In this document: piece by piece, positions 1 through 7,459 of the stretch | How the letters are laid out: each line of letters begins with the position of its first letter | Numbering within the stretch: the first letter of the stretch is position 1 | Source of the DNA: UBA11889 sp002313255 | Lineage (GTDB): Bacteria > Pseudomonadota > Gammaproteobacteria > Pseudomonadales > Azotimanducaceae | NCBI GenBank assembly: GCA_913045265.1 | Contig: CAJWQX010000067.1 | Location: 1-15,080, forward strand | Direction of reading: 5' to 3' | Length of the DNA: 15,080 nucleotides | Notes under the pieces: model-generated | What the model was told of the DNA's origin: nothing | Database searches by the model: none | Seen by the model: the letters and a program-made list of their open reading frames with translations, nothing else | Made by a program: the position numbers and the translations under genes

Positions 1-41
1 TTTATATGTGGCTTGGTTCGCTCATATTTCTTTTTGGCCAT
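1..41 (-). CDS. tuf: Elongation factor Tu, N-terminal fragment (cut by window edge)
   Basis: EF-Tu is the GTPase that delivers aminoacyl-tRNA to the ribosomal A site. Only the first 13 codons are in the window, reading MAKKKYERTKPHI, which matches the conserved EF-Tu N-terminus (E. coli MSKEKFERTKPHV). The start is the ATG at 41-39. It lies 12 nt after the fusA stop, and a purine-rich AGG sits just upstream of it, so tuf is very probably co-transcribed with fusA, as in other str operons. The GTPase motifs lie outside the window, so integrity of the gene cannot be judged. Many proteobacteria carry two tuf copies; this would be the str-linked one. Confidence 0.93.
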   Translation of the reverse strand, partial: MAKKKYERTKPHI

Positions 42-53
42 TACCTAAAGTCC

Positions 54-2147
54 CTAATTCGCCTTGATGGTGGCGGCGACACTGTCTGGCACCTCATCAT
101 ATCGAGAAAACTCCATGGTGTAAGTTGCCCTTCCTTGCGTCGCCGAGCGGAGGTCCGTTGAATACCCGAACATTTCACCCAAAGGGACGAACGAGCGCAC
201 GATACGGCCGGCGGGATTCTCGTCCATCCCGTCGATAATGCCACGGCGACGGTTGAGATCGCCGACTACATCTCCCATATACTCATCTGGCGTAACAACT
301 TCGACGGCCATAACCGGTTCAAGTAGAACCGGATCGGCACTCAGCGCAGCTTTGCGCATCGCCATTGATCCCGCGATCTTAAACGCCATCTCGGAGGAAT
401 CCACGTCATGGAAGGATCCATCGTAAAGCGTGGCTCGAACATTGATTAATGGGTAGCCAGCGATTACGCCATTCTCCAATTGTTCTTTGATCCCCTTATT
501 AACTGCGGGAATGTATTCCTTAGGAACAGCACCACCGGAAATCTTATCGATGAATTCATAATTGTCATCAGCATCCGAAAGCGGTTCAACCCGTATCCAC
601 ACATGTCCGTATTGGCCCCTGCCTCCCGTTTGACGAACAAACTTACCCTCAGCTTCTACTTCGGCGCGTATCGTCTCGCGATACGCAACCTGGGGTTTTC
701 CAATATTTGCCTCCACACTGAATTCTCTCTTCATCCGCTCAACAATAATGTCAAGATGTAACTCACCCATACCCGCAATGATCGTCTGTCCGGATTCTTC
801 ATCAGTGGACACTCTGAACGATGGGTCTTCTTGTGCCAATTTCCCCAATGCAGTGCCCATCTTTTCTTGATCGGCAACCGACTTCGGCTCAACGGCGACA
901 TGAATAACGGGCTCGGGGAACTCCATTCGTTCCAACGTAATTCGATCCACCGCATCACACAATGTGTCACCGGTGGTGACATCTTTAAGACCAATCGCAG
1001 CGGCGATATCGCCAGCCCGCACTTCCTTAATCTCATTCCTTGAGTTCGAGTGCATTTGTACCATTCGGCCGACCCGTTCACGCTTACTCTTGATCGGGTT
1101 ATAGACCTGATCGCCGGAATTCAAAACTCCGGAATACACTCGAAAAAACGTCAGGGTTCCAACAAATGGATCCGTTGCAATCTTGAACGCTAATGCAGAA
1201 AACGGCGCCTCGTCATTCGACTCTCTAATCCCAGTTGTTCCCTGCTCATCAAGAAGACCCTCAATCGCCTTTACCTCAGTCGGCGCAGGTAAGAAATCGA
1301 TAACGGCGTCGAGCATCGCTTGTACACCCTTGTTCTTGAACGCGGACCCACATAACGCAGGGACTATTTCGTTAGCTAGGGTCCGAATGCGCAGCCCTAG
1401 CTTGATTTCTTCTTCGGCAAGCTCCCCTTCTTCGAGGTACTTATCCATTAGTTCTTCAGAAGCTTCGGCAGCCGTTTCCATCATTTGTTCGCGCCAGGTA
1501 TTTGCATCGGAAACTAACTCCTCCGGGATATCCCGCACTTCGTACGTAAGCCCTTGGTCGGATTCATCCCAGTAAATCGCCTTCATACGAATAAGGTCGA
1601 CGACTCCTTCGAACTTTTCTTCCGCTCCAATAGCTAGTTGTACCGGAACTGGATTGGACCCAAGCCGTTCTCGAATTTGTTCCACAACCCGAAAAAAGTC
1701 TGCGCCAGCCCGATCCATCTTATTGACGAACACCATGCGAGGAACTTCATAACGGTTGGCCTGCCGCCAGACGGTTTCGGACTGCGGTTCAACCCCAGAA
1801 GTACCACAAAAAACAACCACGGCGCCGTCGAGAACCCGGAGGCTACGTTCTACCTCAATAGTAAAATCAACGTGGCCGGGCGTATCGATAATGTTTATTC
1901 GATGTTCGTCATACTGTTGGTTCATTCCACTCCAGAAACAAGTGGTGGCCGCAGACGTAATGGTGATGCCCCGCTCTTGTTCTTGTTCCATCCAGTCCAT
2001 CACGGCCGCCCCGTCATGGACCTCGCCAATCTTATGCGAGAGCCCGGTATAGAAAAGCACACGTTCAGTTGTCGTGGTCTTGCCCGCATCGACGTGAGCG
2101 ATAATACCGATATTTCTATAACGTCCTATCGGTGTACTGCGCGCCAT
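54..2147 (-). CDS. fusA: Elongation factor G
   Basis: EF-G is the cytoplasmic GTPase that drives translocation on the ribosome and, with ribosome recycling factor, splits post-termination ribosomes. The 697-residue product is full length (E. coli 704). The G1 loop AHVDAGKT is at residues 17-24, the G3 motif DTPGH at 88-92 with the catalytic histidine at 92, and the G4 motif NKMD at 142-145, followed by the GSAFKNKG G5 region. The later beta-barrel and domain III-V regions are present, for example GGRGQYGHV in domain IV. The ATG start at 2147 has a GGAG Shine-Dalgarno 6 nt upstream. The gene follows rpsG by 39 nt and precedes tuf by 12 nt. Stop is TAG. Nothing suggests a paralogue or resistance variant; the str-operon position supports the housekeeping copy. 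Confidence 0.99.
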   Translation of the reverse strand: MARSTPIGRYRNIGIIAHVDAGKTTTTERVLFYTGLSHKIGEVHDGAAVMDWMEQEQERGITITSAATTCFWSGMNQQYDEHRINIIDTPGHVDFTIEVERSLRVLDGAVVVFCGTSGVEPQSETVWRQANRYEVPRMVFVNKMDRAGADFFRVVEQIRERLGSNPVPVQLAIGAEEKFEGVVDLIRMKAIYWDESDQGLTYEVRDIPEELVSDANTWREQMMETAAEASEELMDKYLEEGELAEEEIKLGLRIRTLANEIVPALCGSAFKNKGVQAMLDAVIDFLPAPTEVKAIEGLLDEQGTTGIRESNDEAPFSALAFKIATDPFVGTLTFFRVYSGVLNSGDQVYNPIKSKRERVGRMVQMHSNSRNEIKEVRAGDIAAAIGLKDVTTGDTLCDAVDRITLERMEFPEPVIHVAVEPKSVADQEKMGTALGKLAQEDPSFRVSTDEESGQTIIAGMGELHLDIIVERMKREFSVEANIGKPQVAYRETIRAEVEAEGKFVRQTGGRGQYGHVWIRVEPLSDADDNYEFIDKISGGAVPKEYIPAVNKGIKEQLENGVIAGYPLINVRATLYDGSFHDVDSSEMAFKIAGSMAMRKAALSADPVLLEPVMAVEVVTPDEYMGDVVGDLNRRRGIIDGMDENPAGRIVRSFVPLGEMFGYSTDLRSATQGRATYTMEFSRYDEVPDSVAATIKAN

Positions 2148-2186
2148 AATTTGCTCCGTTCAACCGTGTTGCTAAGTGCTTTCGAT

Positions 2187-2657
2187 TCAAAATCGATAGT
2201 GGGAAAACGCTTTGTTTGCGTCCGCCATACGGTGAGTGTCTTCCCGCTTTCTTACAGATATACCTCGGCCTTCTGCAGCATCTATCAACTCTCCAGCTAG
2301 ACGTGCTGACATCGATTTCTCACTGCGACTTCGGGCGCTATCGACAACCCAACGCATAGCCAACGCCGCACGACGAGACGGCCGTACCTCGATTGGAACT
2401 TGATACGTTGCACCTCCGACGCGCCGCGATTTAACCTCCACAAAAGGCGCCACCGCCTCCAGAGCTTTTTCAAATACTTCGACAGGATCGTTGTGTTCCC
2501 TTGACTCAATGTGATCGAGAGCTCCATAAACGATTTTTTCGGCAACCGCCTTCTTGCCGCTAACCATCACGTGATTAATGAACTTCGCTAGAGTTTGATT
2601 GTGGTACTTGGGATCCGGAAGGATTTCCCGTTTTGCCACGATGCGACGTCTTGGCAT
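2187..2657 (-). CDS. rpsG: 30S ribosomal protein S7
   Basis: S7 is a primary 16S rRNA-binding protein that nucleates the head of the 30S subunit and lies near the E-site tRNA. The 156-residue product starts MPRRRIVAKREILPDPK, the classic S7 N-terminus, and keeps the family signature around DPKYHNQTLAKFIN and the basic RRVGGATYQVPIEVRP segment. The open frame extends 12 codons further upstream, but ATG at 2657 is preferred because it matches the family length and has AAGGAGA centred about 8-10 nt upstream. It lies 65 nt after rpsL and 39 nt before fusA. In E. coli S7 represses its own operon by binding the rpsL-rpsG spacer; a small hairpin is present in the same place here. Confidence 0.98.
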   Translation of the reverse strand: MPRRRIVAKREILPDPKYHNQTLAKFINHVMVSGKKAVAEKIVYGALDHIESREHNDPVEVFEKALEAVAPFVEVKSRRVGGATYQVPIEVRPSRRAALAMRWVVDSARSRSEKSMSARLAGELIDAAEGRGISVRKREDTHRMADANKAFSHYRF

Positions 2658-2681
2658 CAAATTTCTCCTTTTCTTCAGGTT

Positions 2682-2707
2682 GGCCCGCCACAATCAAATG
2701 GACGGCC
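2682..2707 (-). promoter_or_regulatory. Possible S7-type hairpin in the rpsL-rpsG spacer
   Basis: In the transcript, GGCC (2707-2704) can pair with GGCC (2685-2682) and CCA (2701-2699) with UGG (2690-2688). The two helices are separated by a two-by-two internal loop and capped by an 8-nt loop. It sits about 25 nt upstream of the rpsG start, where the S7 translational operator of E. coli lies. Seen: the pairing. Inferred: any function. The stems are short and a chance origin is quite possible. Confidence 0.3.
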
Positions 2708-2722
2708 TTACTCTGGAGTTAG

Positions 2723-3094
2723 TTATCTGATCTTCTTTGCCCCGTATTTGGAGCGTCCTTGTTTCCTGTCGGTGACGCCAGAAGTATCCAGTGTCCCTCG
2801 GATAGTGTGATATCGGACTCCGGGCAGGTCTTTAACCCGTCCGCCACGAATAAGTACAACAGAGTGTTCTTGAAGATTGTGACTCTCACCTCCGATGTAC
2901 GAATTGACCTCAAATCCATTCGTCAGCCGCACTCGGCAAACTTTACGCAAGGCAGAATTAGGTTTCTTTGGCGTCGTGGTATATACCCTGAGGCATACTC
3001 CACGCCGTTGAGGGCAACCCTGCAACGCAGGTACATTAGACTTAGTCTTCCGGCGCTTCCGCGGCTTTCTAACAAGTTGACTAATTCTGGCCAA
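2723..3094 (-). CDS. rpsL: 30S ribosomal protein S12
   Basis: S12 sits at the decoding centre of the 30S subunit and shapes accuracy. The 123-residue product aligns with E. coli S12 throughout, including TTTPKKPNSALRK and IRGGRVKDLPGVRYHT. Counting the initiator, Lys43 and Lys88 are present, the residues usually found in streptomycin-sensitive strains, and Asp89 is the residue methylthiolated in E. coli. The start is a TTG at 3094, not ATG. No ATG or GTG lies in frame between it and an upstream in-frame TAA, the N-terminus MARISQLVRKPR needs it, and GGAG lies 7 nt upstream. The gene has its own promoter in the 140-nt gap after rpoC and leads into rpsG, fusA and tuf. Confidence 0.97.
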   Translation of the reverse strand: MARISQLVRKPRKRRKTKSNVPALQGCPQRRGVCLRVYTTTPKKPNSALRKVCRVRLTNGFEVNSYIGGESHNLQEHSVVLIRGGRVKDLPGVRYHTIRGTLDTSGVTDRKQGRSKYGAKKIR

Positions 3095-3121
3095 TTGGTT
3101 TCTCCATACAAATTAGCACGT

Positions 3122-3135
3122 ACCAACAGGTTGGT
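3122..3135 (-). repeat. Short palindrome in the rpsL leader
   Basis: ACCAAC and GTTGGT form a perfect inverted repeat with two bases between them, 27 nt upstream of the rpsL TTG and inside the leader predicted from the promoter at 3154-3182. In RNA it could make a five-pair hairpin with a four-base loop. No run of U follows, so it is not a terminator. Function unknown. Confidence 0.4.
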
Positions 3136-3153
3136 CGTCTCAAAAGGCGCGCC

Positions 3154-3182
3154 ATTCTAGTTGCACAGCATCTATGGTTCAA
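3154..3182 (-). promoter_or_regulatory. Sigma70-type promoter for rpsL-rpsG-fusA-tuf
   Basis: In the direction of transcription, a -35 element TTGAAC (3182-3177) is followed by exactly 17 nt and a -10 element TAGAAT (3159-3154). Four and five of six bases match consensus. The -10 is followed at once by GGCGCGCC (3153-3146), a GC-only discriminator of the kind found in stringently controlled ribosomal promoters. Transcription would begin near 3147, giving a leader of about 53 nt before the rpsL start. It lies in the rpoC-rpsL gap, where several gammaproteobacteria have a str promoter. No experimental support is available here. Confidence 0.7.
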
Positions 3183-3234
3183 CTATGACACTGCCGTCAT
3201 ATGCATCAACGCAGGGAATTCGGATGCCACTATG

Positions 3235-6200
3235 TCAGGGTCCGTCAGCACCCGATAGCGCCTCCGATAACGCTTGTTCAATTTCGTCTGCCGTAGCACC
3301 TTGTTCTCGGGCAACTTCAGCCGTTTTCTTTTCCTCTCGTCTCTGCTTCCTCTCACTGTGGTACGAGAGCCCTGTGCCTGCAGGGATTAGTCGTCCAACA
3401 ACAACATTTTCTTTCAAGCCTCGGAGGTGATCGCGTTTACCAGTCACGGCGGCCTCGGTCAGAACACGCGTCGTTTCTTGGAAGGAAGCCGCCGATATAA
3501 AGGACTCAGTCGCGAGCGAGCCCTTCGTAATACCTAGCAGTAGTCGTTCAAACTGAATAAGGGCTCCCCCTTCCGCTGCAAGGCGCTCGTTTTCCTCAAC
3601 TATCCTCACATATTCGACTTGTTCGCCGCGAATCATTTCTGAATCACCAGCCTCCACAACTTGAGCCTTGCGTAACATCTGGCGAACAATTACTTCGATG
3701 TGCTTGTCATTAATGGTCACTCCCTGAAGTCGATAAACCTCTTGGATCTCATTAATGATGTACTGCGCCAGCGCCACCAACCCTTGGAGTCTGAGAATGT
3801 CATGTGGACTTGGTGGACCATCCGACACGATGTCGCCTCTCTCAACCTGCTCTCCTTCAAAAACGGCAATCTGTCGCCATTTCGGTATCAGATTTTCAAC
3901 GTGATCCCCATCTGCTGTCGTAATAACAAGACGCCGTTTCCCCTTAGTTTCCTTACCAAAACTTACGGTGCCGCTGGTTTCCGCAAGTATTGCAGCGTCC
4001 TTAGGTTTGCGCGCCTCGAAGAGATCTGCTACACGCGGGAGTCCGCCTGTTATATCCCGTGTCTTGGATCCCTCCTGGGGAATTCGCGCGATCACCTCCC
4101 CTACTCCGAGTTTCTCGTTAGCCTCTAGACTTAAAACCGAATTACTAGGGAGGAAGTAATGTGCCGGAACGTCCGTTCCAGCCAAATTCACGACATTACC
4201 TTTCCCATCAACAAGGCTTATTGCTGGGCGCAAATCTTTACCCGAAAGCGGTCTATCTATGGGGTCCAACACCGTAATGTTGGTCAGGCCGGTTAGTTCG
4301 TCCGTTTGGCGACTTATCGATACCCCTTCTTCCATTTCTTCGAACACGACCTTTCCCGACACCTCCGTAACAATTGGATGCGTATGTGGATCCCACTGCG
4401 CAATCATTTGTCCAGAGTCAACATTGTCGCCATCTCGAACAGAAATAACGGAGCCGTACGGCAATTTATATCGCTCCCGCTCTCTCCCATGGTTGTCCGC
4501 GATGGCAATTTCACCCGACCGTGAAACCGCAACCAGTTCTCCCGAATCACGATCGACCGTTTTGAGGTTTTGAAGCCGTACGGTGCCACCATGCTTAACC
4601 TGGACATTGTCCACTGCAGATGCGCGAGAAGCCGCCCCGCCAATGTGGAAGGTTCGCATCGTTAACTGGGTACCAGGTTCTCCAATGGACTGAGCCGCGA
4701 TAACGCCAACTGCTTCTCCAGTATTAACAAGATGGCCGCGCGCCAAATCCCTGCCATAACACGCTGAACACACTCCATAACGCGTTTCGCAGGTAATCGG
4801 TGATCGCACAAATAGTTCGTCGATCCCCAGATCGTCCAAACGTTCGACCCAGCTTTCCTCGAGCATCGTGCCCGCCGGAATCAGCAACGTTTTGCCATTT
4901 CCGTCGTAAACATCTGTTGAAACGATTCTTCCCAAAACGCGCGCCGAAAGCGTCTGGACGACATCGCCTCCCTCAATTAACGCCGAAATGTGTAACCCTT
5001 CCTGCGTACCGCAATCATCCGCGGTAACTACTAAGTCTTGAGAGACGTCGACAAGCCGCCGCGTTAGGTAACCGGAGTTTGCGGTTTTTAACGCCGTATC
5101 CGCCAGACCTTTGCGCGCGCCATGCGTCGAAATAAAATATTCGTTCACAGAAAGACCTTCGCGAAAATTAGCAACTATCGGCGTTTCGATGATGCTGCCG
5201 TCGGGCCGCGTCATGAGTCCTCGCATACCAGCTAATTGACGGATCTGAGTCGGAGACCCCCGCGCTCCAGAATCCGAATAGATATAGACCGAATTAAACG
5301 AATCCTGATCAACTTCCTCGCCCTCCCGATCAATTACCCGCTCGGTTGAAATTCCGTCCATCATGGATCGAGCAACCAATTCACTGGCTCTAGACCAAAT
5401 ATCGACTGCTTTGTTGTATTTCTCTCCAGCAGTTACCAACCCCGACGCATATTGAGACTCAATATCTTTAATCTCGGTTTGCGCATTTTCGACGATTTCG
5501 GCCTTATCTTCTGGAATCACAAAGTCTTCTACGCCGATTGAAGATCCAGAGGCAGTTGAAAATCTGAAGCCCGTATACATCAGCTGATCAGCGAAAATTA
5601 CTGTTTCTTTCAAACCCACGTTGCGGTAACAAATGTCGATCAGGCTAGAAATCGCTTTCTTGGTCATCGGCCTATTAATTAGGCCAAAAGGCATTTGTTT
5701 CGGCACGATTTCGTACAGAAGCGCTCGGCCAACGGTGGTGTCGACAACGGCAGTTGTAGAACCACCGACCTCGTCTTCTTCCGATATTCGTAATCTAATT
5801 TTCGCGTGCAGATCCACAGAACCGGAGTGATACGCACGATCAACCTCATCGAGGTCGGCAAATGTCATACCCTCGCCCAACACATTAACCTTTTCGCGTG
5901 TCATGAAATACAAACCCAGCACCACGTCTTGGTTAGGCACGATGATGGGCTCTCCGCTCGCTGGGGAAAGAATATTGTTGGTGGACATCATCAATGCACG
6001 ACACTCCAACTGAGCTTCGAATGTTAGCGGTATATGCACCGCCATCTGATCGCCGTCAAAGTCAGCGTTATACGCCACACATACCAACGGATGCAGCTGA
6101 ATGGCTTTCCCCTCCACGAGTACCGGTTCAAATGCTTGAATACCTAAACGATGGAGAGTTGGCGCACGGTTGAGCATCACCGGATGCTCGCGGATGACGT

Positions 6201-7440
6201 CCGCAAGAATGTCCCAAACTTCTGATGTCTCTCGTTCAACCATCTTCTTCGCGGCTTTTATGGTCGTTGCAAGACCAAGAGCTTCCAGCTTGCCAAAAAT
6301 GAAAGGTTTAAATAATTCCAAAGCCATCTTTTTCGGCAGCCCACATTGGTGCAACTTTAGAGTTGGCCCAACGACAATTACCGATCGCCCTGAATAATCT
6401 ACTCGTTTGCCGAGTAAATTCTGTCGGAATCTCCCTTGCTTGCCCTTGATCATGTCCGCAAGAGATTTAAGGGGGCGTCGATTGGAACCAGTAATCGCTC
6501 TACCGCGTCTACCATTGTCCAAGAGTGCATCAGTTGACTCCTGAAGCATTCTTTTCTCGTTACGGACAATTATGTCTGGAGCGTTTAGGTCTAGCAGTCG
6601 CTTCAGTCGATTATTTCGATTAATCACCCTGCGATAGAGATCATTTAAATCGGAAGTCGCAAACCTGCCGCCATCCAATGGCACAAGCGGCCGCAAATCC
6701 GGCGGTAGGATTGGGAGTACCGTCAAAATCATCCATTCTGGCTTGTTTCCCGAGTTAACGAACGCCTCGACAAGTTTCAATCTCTTCGACAGCTTCTTGA
6801 TCTTAGTTTCGGAATTTGTCGCGGGTATCTCTTCACGAAGGCGCGCCATTTCTTTTTCTAGATCGAGGTCTACAAGTAGCTGTTGAACAGCCTCAGCTCC
6901 CATCTTCGCTACAAATTCATCACCGTACTCCTCCATCGCGGCGTAATACTCTTCGTCACTGAGCAACTGCCCCATCTCCAGATCGGTCAGACCCGGGTCG
7001 ATCACAACGAACGATTCAAAGTACAGAACGCGCTCGATATCCCGTAACGTCATATCCAGCAACAAACCTATTCGTGACGGGAGAGATTTAAGAAACCATA
7101 TATGTGCGACCGGACTGGCAAGTTCCACGTGCCCCATGCGTTCCCTACGAACCTTAGTAAGGGTTACTTCAACCCCACACTTTTCACAGATTACGCCTCG
7201 ATGCTTGAGGCGCTTGTATTTTCCGCAGAGGCATTCGTAATCCTTGACAGGACCAAAAATACGGGCGCAAAAAAGTCCATCACGTTCTGGTTTGAACGTC
7301 CGGTAATTAATCGTTTCGGGTTTTTTTACCTCGCCGAACGACCACGATCGGATCAAGTCTGGAGCAGCCAACCCGATCCGGAGCGAGTCGAATTCGTCCG
7401 CTGGACCATTTTGTCTTAAAAGATTGAGCAGATCTTTCAT
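3235..7440 (-). CDS. rpoC: DNA-directed RNA polymerase subunit beta'
   Basis: Beta' carries the catalytic magnesium of RNA polymerase and forms the clamp. The 1401-residue product is full length (E. coli 1407). The active-site motif NADFDGDQM is at 458-466, so the metal-binding aspartates are 460, 462 and 464, identical to E. coli numbering. The first zinc site is Cys70, 72, 85 and 88. The second is Cys810, 884, 891 and 894. The trigger-loop segment MRTFHIGG starts at 928 with His932. The gap that follows contains the lineage insertion usual in proteobacteria (about 940-1130). The ATG at 7440 has GGAGG 10 nt upstream, overlapping the end of the 19-nt spacer after rpoB, so rpoB and rpoC are surely co-transcribed. 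Stop is TGA. No terminator follows. Confidence 0.99.
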   Translation of the reverse strand: MKDLLNLLRQNGPADEFDSLRIGLAAPDLIRSWSFGEVKKPETINYRTFKPERDGLFCARIFGPVKDYECLCGKYKRLKHRGVICEKCGVEVTLTKVRRERMGHVELASPVAHIWFLKSLPSRIGLLLDMTLRDIERVLYFESFVVIDPGLTDLEMGQLLSDEEYYAAMEEYGDEFVAKMGAEAVQQLLVDLDLEKEMARLREEIPATNSETKIKKLSKRLKLVEAFVNSGNKPEWMILTVLPILPPDLRPLVPLDGGRFATSDLNDLYRRVINRNNRLKRLLDLNAPDIIVRNEKRMLQESTDALLDNGRRGRAITGSNRRPLKSLADMIKGKQGRFRQNLLGKRVDYSGRSVIVVGPTLKLHQCGLPKKMALELFKPFIFGKLEALGLATTIKAAKKMVERETSEVWDILADVIREHPVMLNRAPTLHRLGIQAFEPVLVEGKAIQLHPLVCVAYNADFDGDQMAVHIPLTFEAQLECRALMMSTNNILSPASGEPIIVPNQDVVLGLYFMTREKVNVLGEGMTFADLDEVDRAYHSGSVDLHAKIRLRISEEDEVGGSTTAVVDTTVGRALLYEIVPKQMPFGLINRPMTKKAISSLIDICYRNVGLKETVIFADQLMYTGFRFSTASGSSIGVEDFVIPEDKAEIVENAQTEIKDIESQYASGLVTAGEKYNKAVDIWSRASELVARSMMDGISTERVIDREGEEVDQDSFNSVYIYSDSGARGSPTQIRQLAGMRGLMTRPDGSIIETPIVANFREGLSVNEYFISTHGARKGLADTALKTANSGYLTRRLVDVSQDLVVTADDCGTQEGLHISALIEGGDVVQTLSARVLGRIVSTDVYDGNGKTLLIPAGTMLEESWVERLDDLGIDELFVRSPITCETRYGVCSACYGRDLARGHLVNTGEAVGVIAAQSIGEPGTQLTMRTFHIGGAASRASAVDNVQVKHGGTVRLQNLKTVDRDSGELVAVSRSGEIAIADNHGRERERYKLPYGSVISVRDGDNVDSGQMIAQWDPHTHPIVTEVSGKVVFEEMEEGVSISRQTDELTGLTNITVLDPIDRPLSGKDLRPAISLVDGKGNVVNLAGTDVPAHYFLPSNSVLSLEANEKLGVGEVIARIPQEGSKTRDITGGLPRVADLFEARKPKDAAILAETSGTVSFGKETKGKRRLVITTADGDHVENLIPKWRQIAVFEGEQVERGDIVSDGPPSPHDILRLQGLVALAQYIINEIQEVYRLQGVTINDKHIEVIVRQMLRKAQVVEAGDSEMIRGEQVEYVRIVEENERLAAEGGALIQFERLLLGITKGSLATESFISAASFQETTRVLTEAAVTGKRDHLRGLKENVVVGRLIPAGTGLSYHSERKQRREEKKTAEVAREQGATADEIEQALSEALSGADGP

Positions 7441-7459
7441 AAATTTGAAGCCTCCACGC

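Noticed and set aside
1638..2300. 220-codon open frame on the plus strand opposite fusA
   Set aside because: It lies wholly antisense to conserved fusA and rpsG sequence, has no recognisable domain, and reads as a low-complexity shadow of EF-G codons.
2658..2693. 12-codon upstream extension of rpsG
   Set aside because: It would pass through the good AAGGAGA ribosome-binding site, and the S7 family begins at MPRRR.
3183..3234. Intrinsic terminator after rpoC
   Set aside because: Only a weak 5-bp GCATC/GATGC pairing can be drawn and no U-run follows, so nothing supports a terminator.
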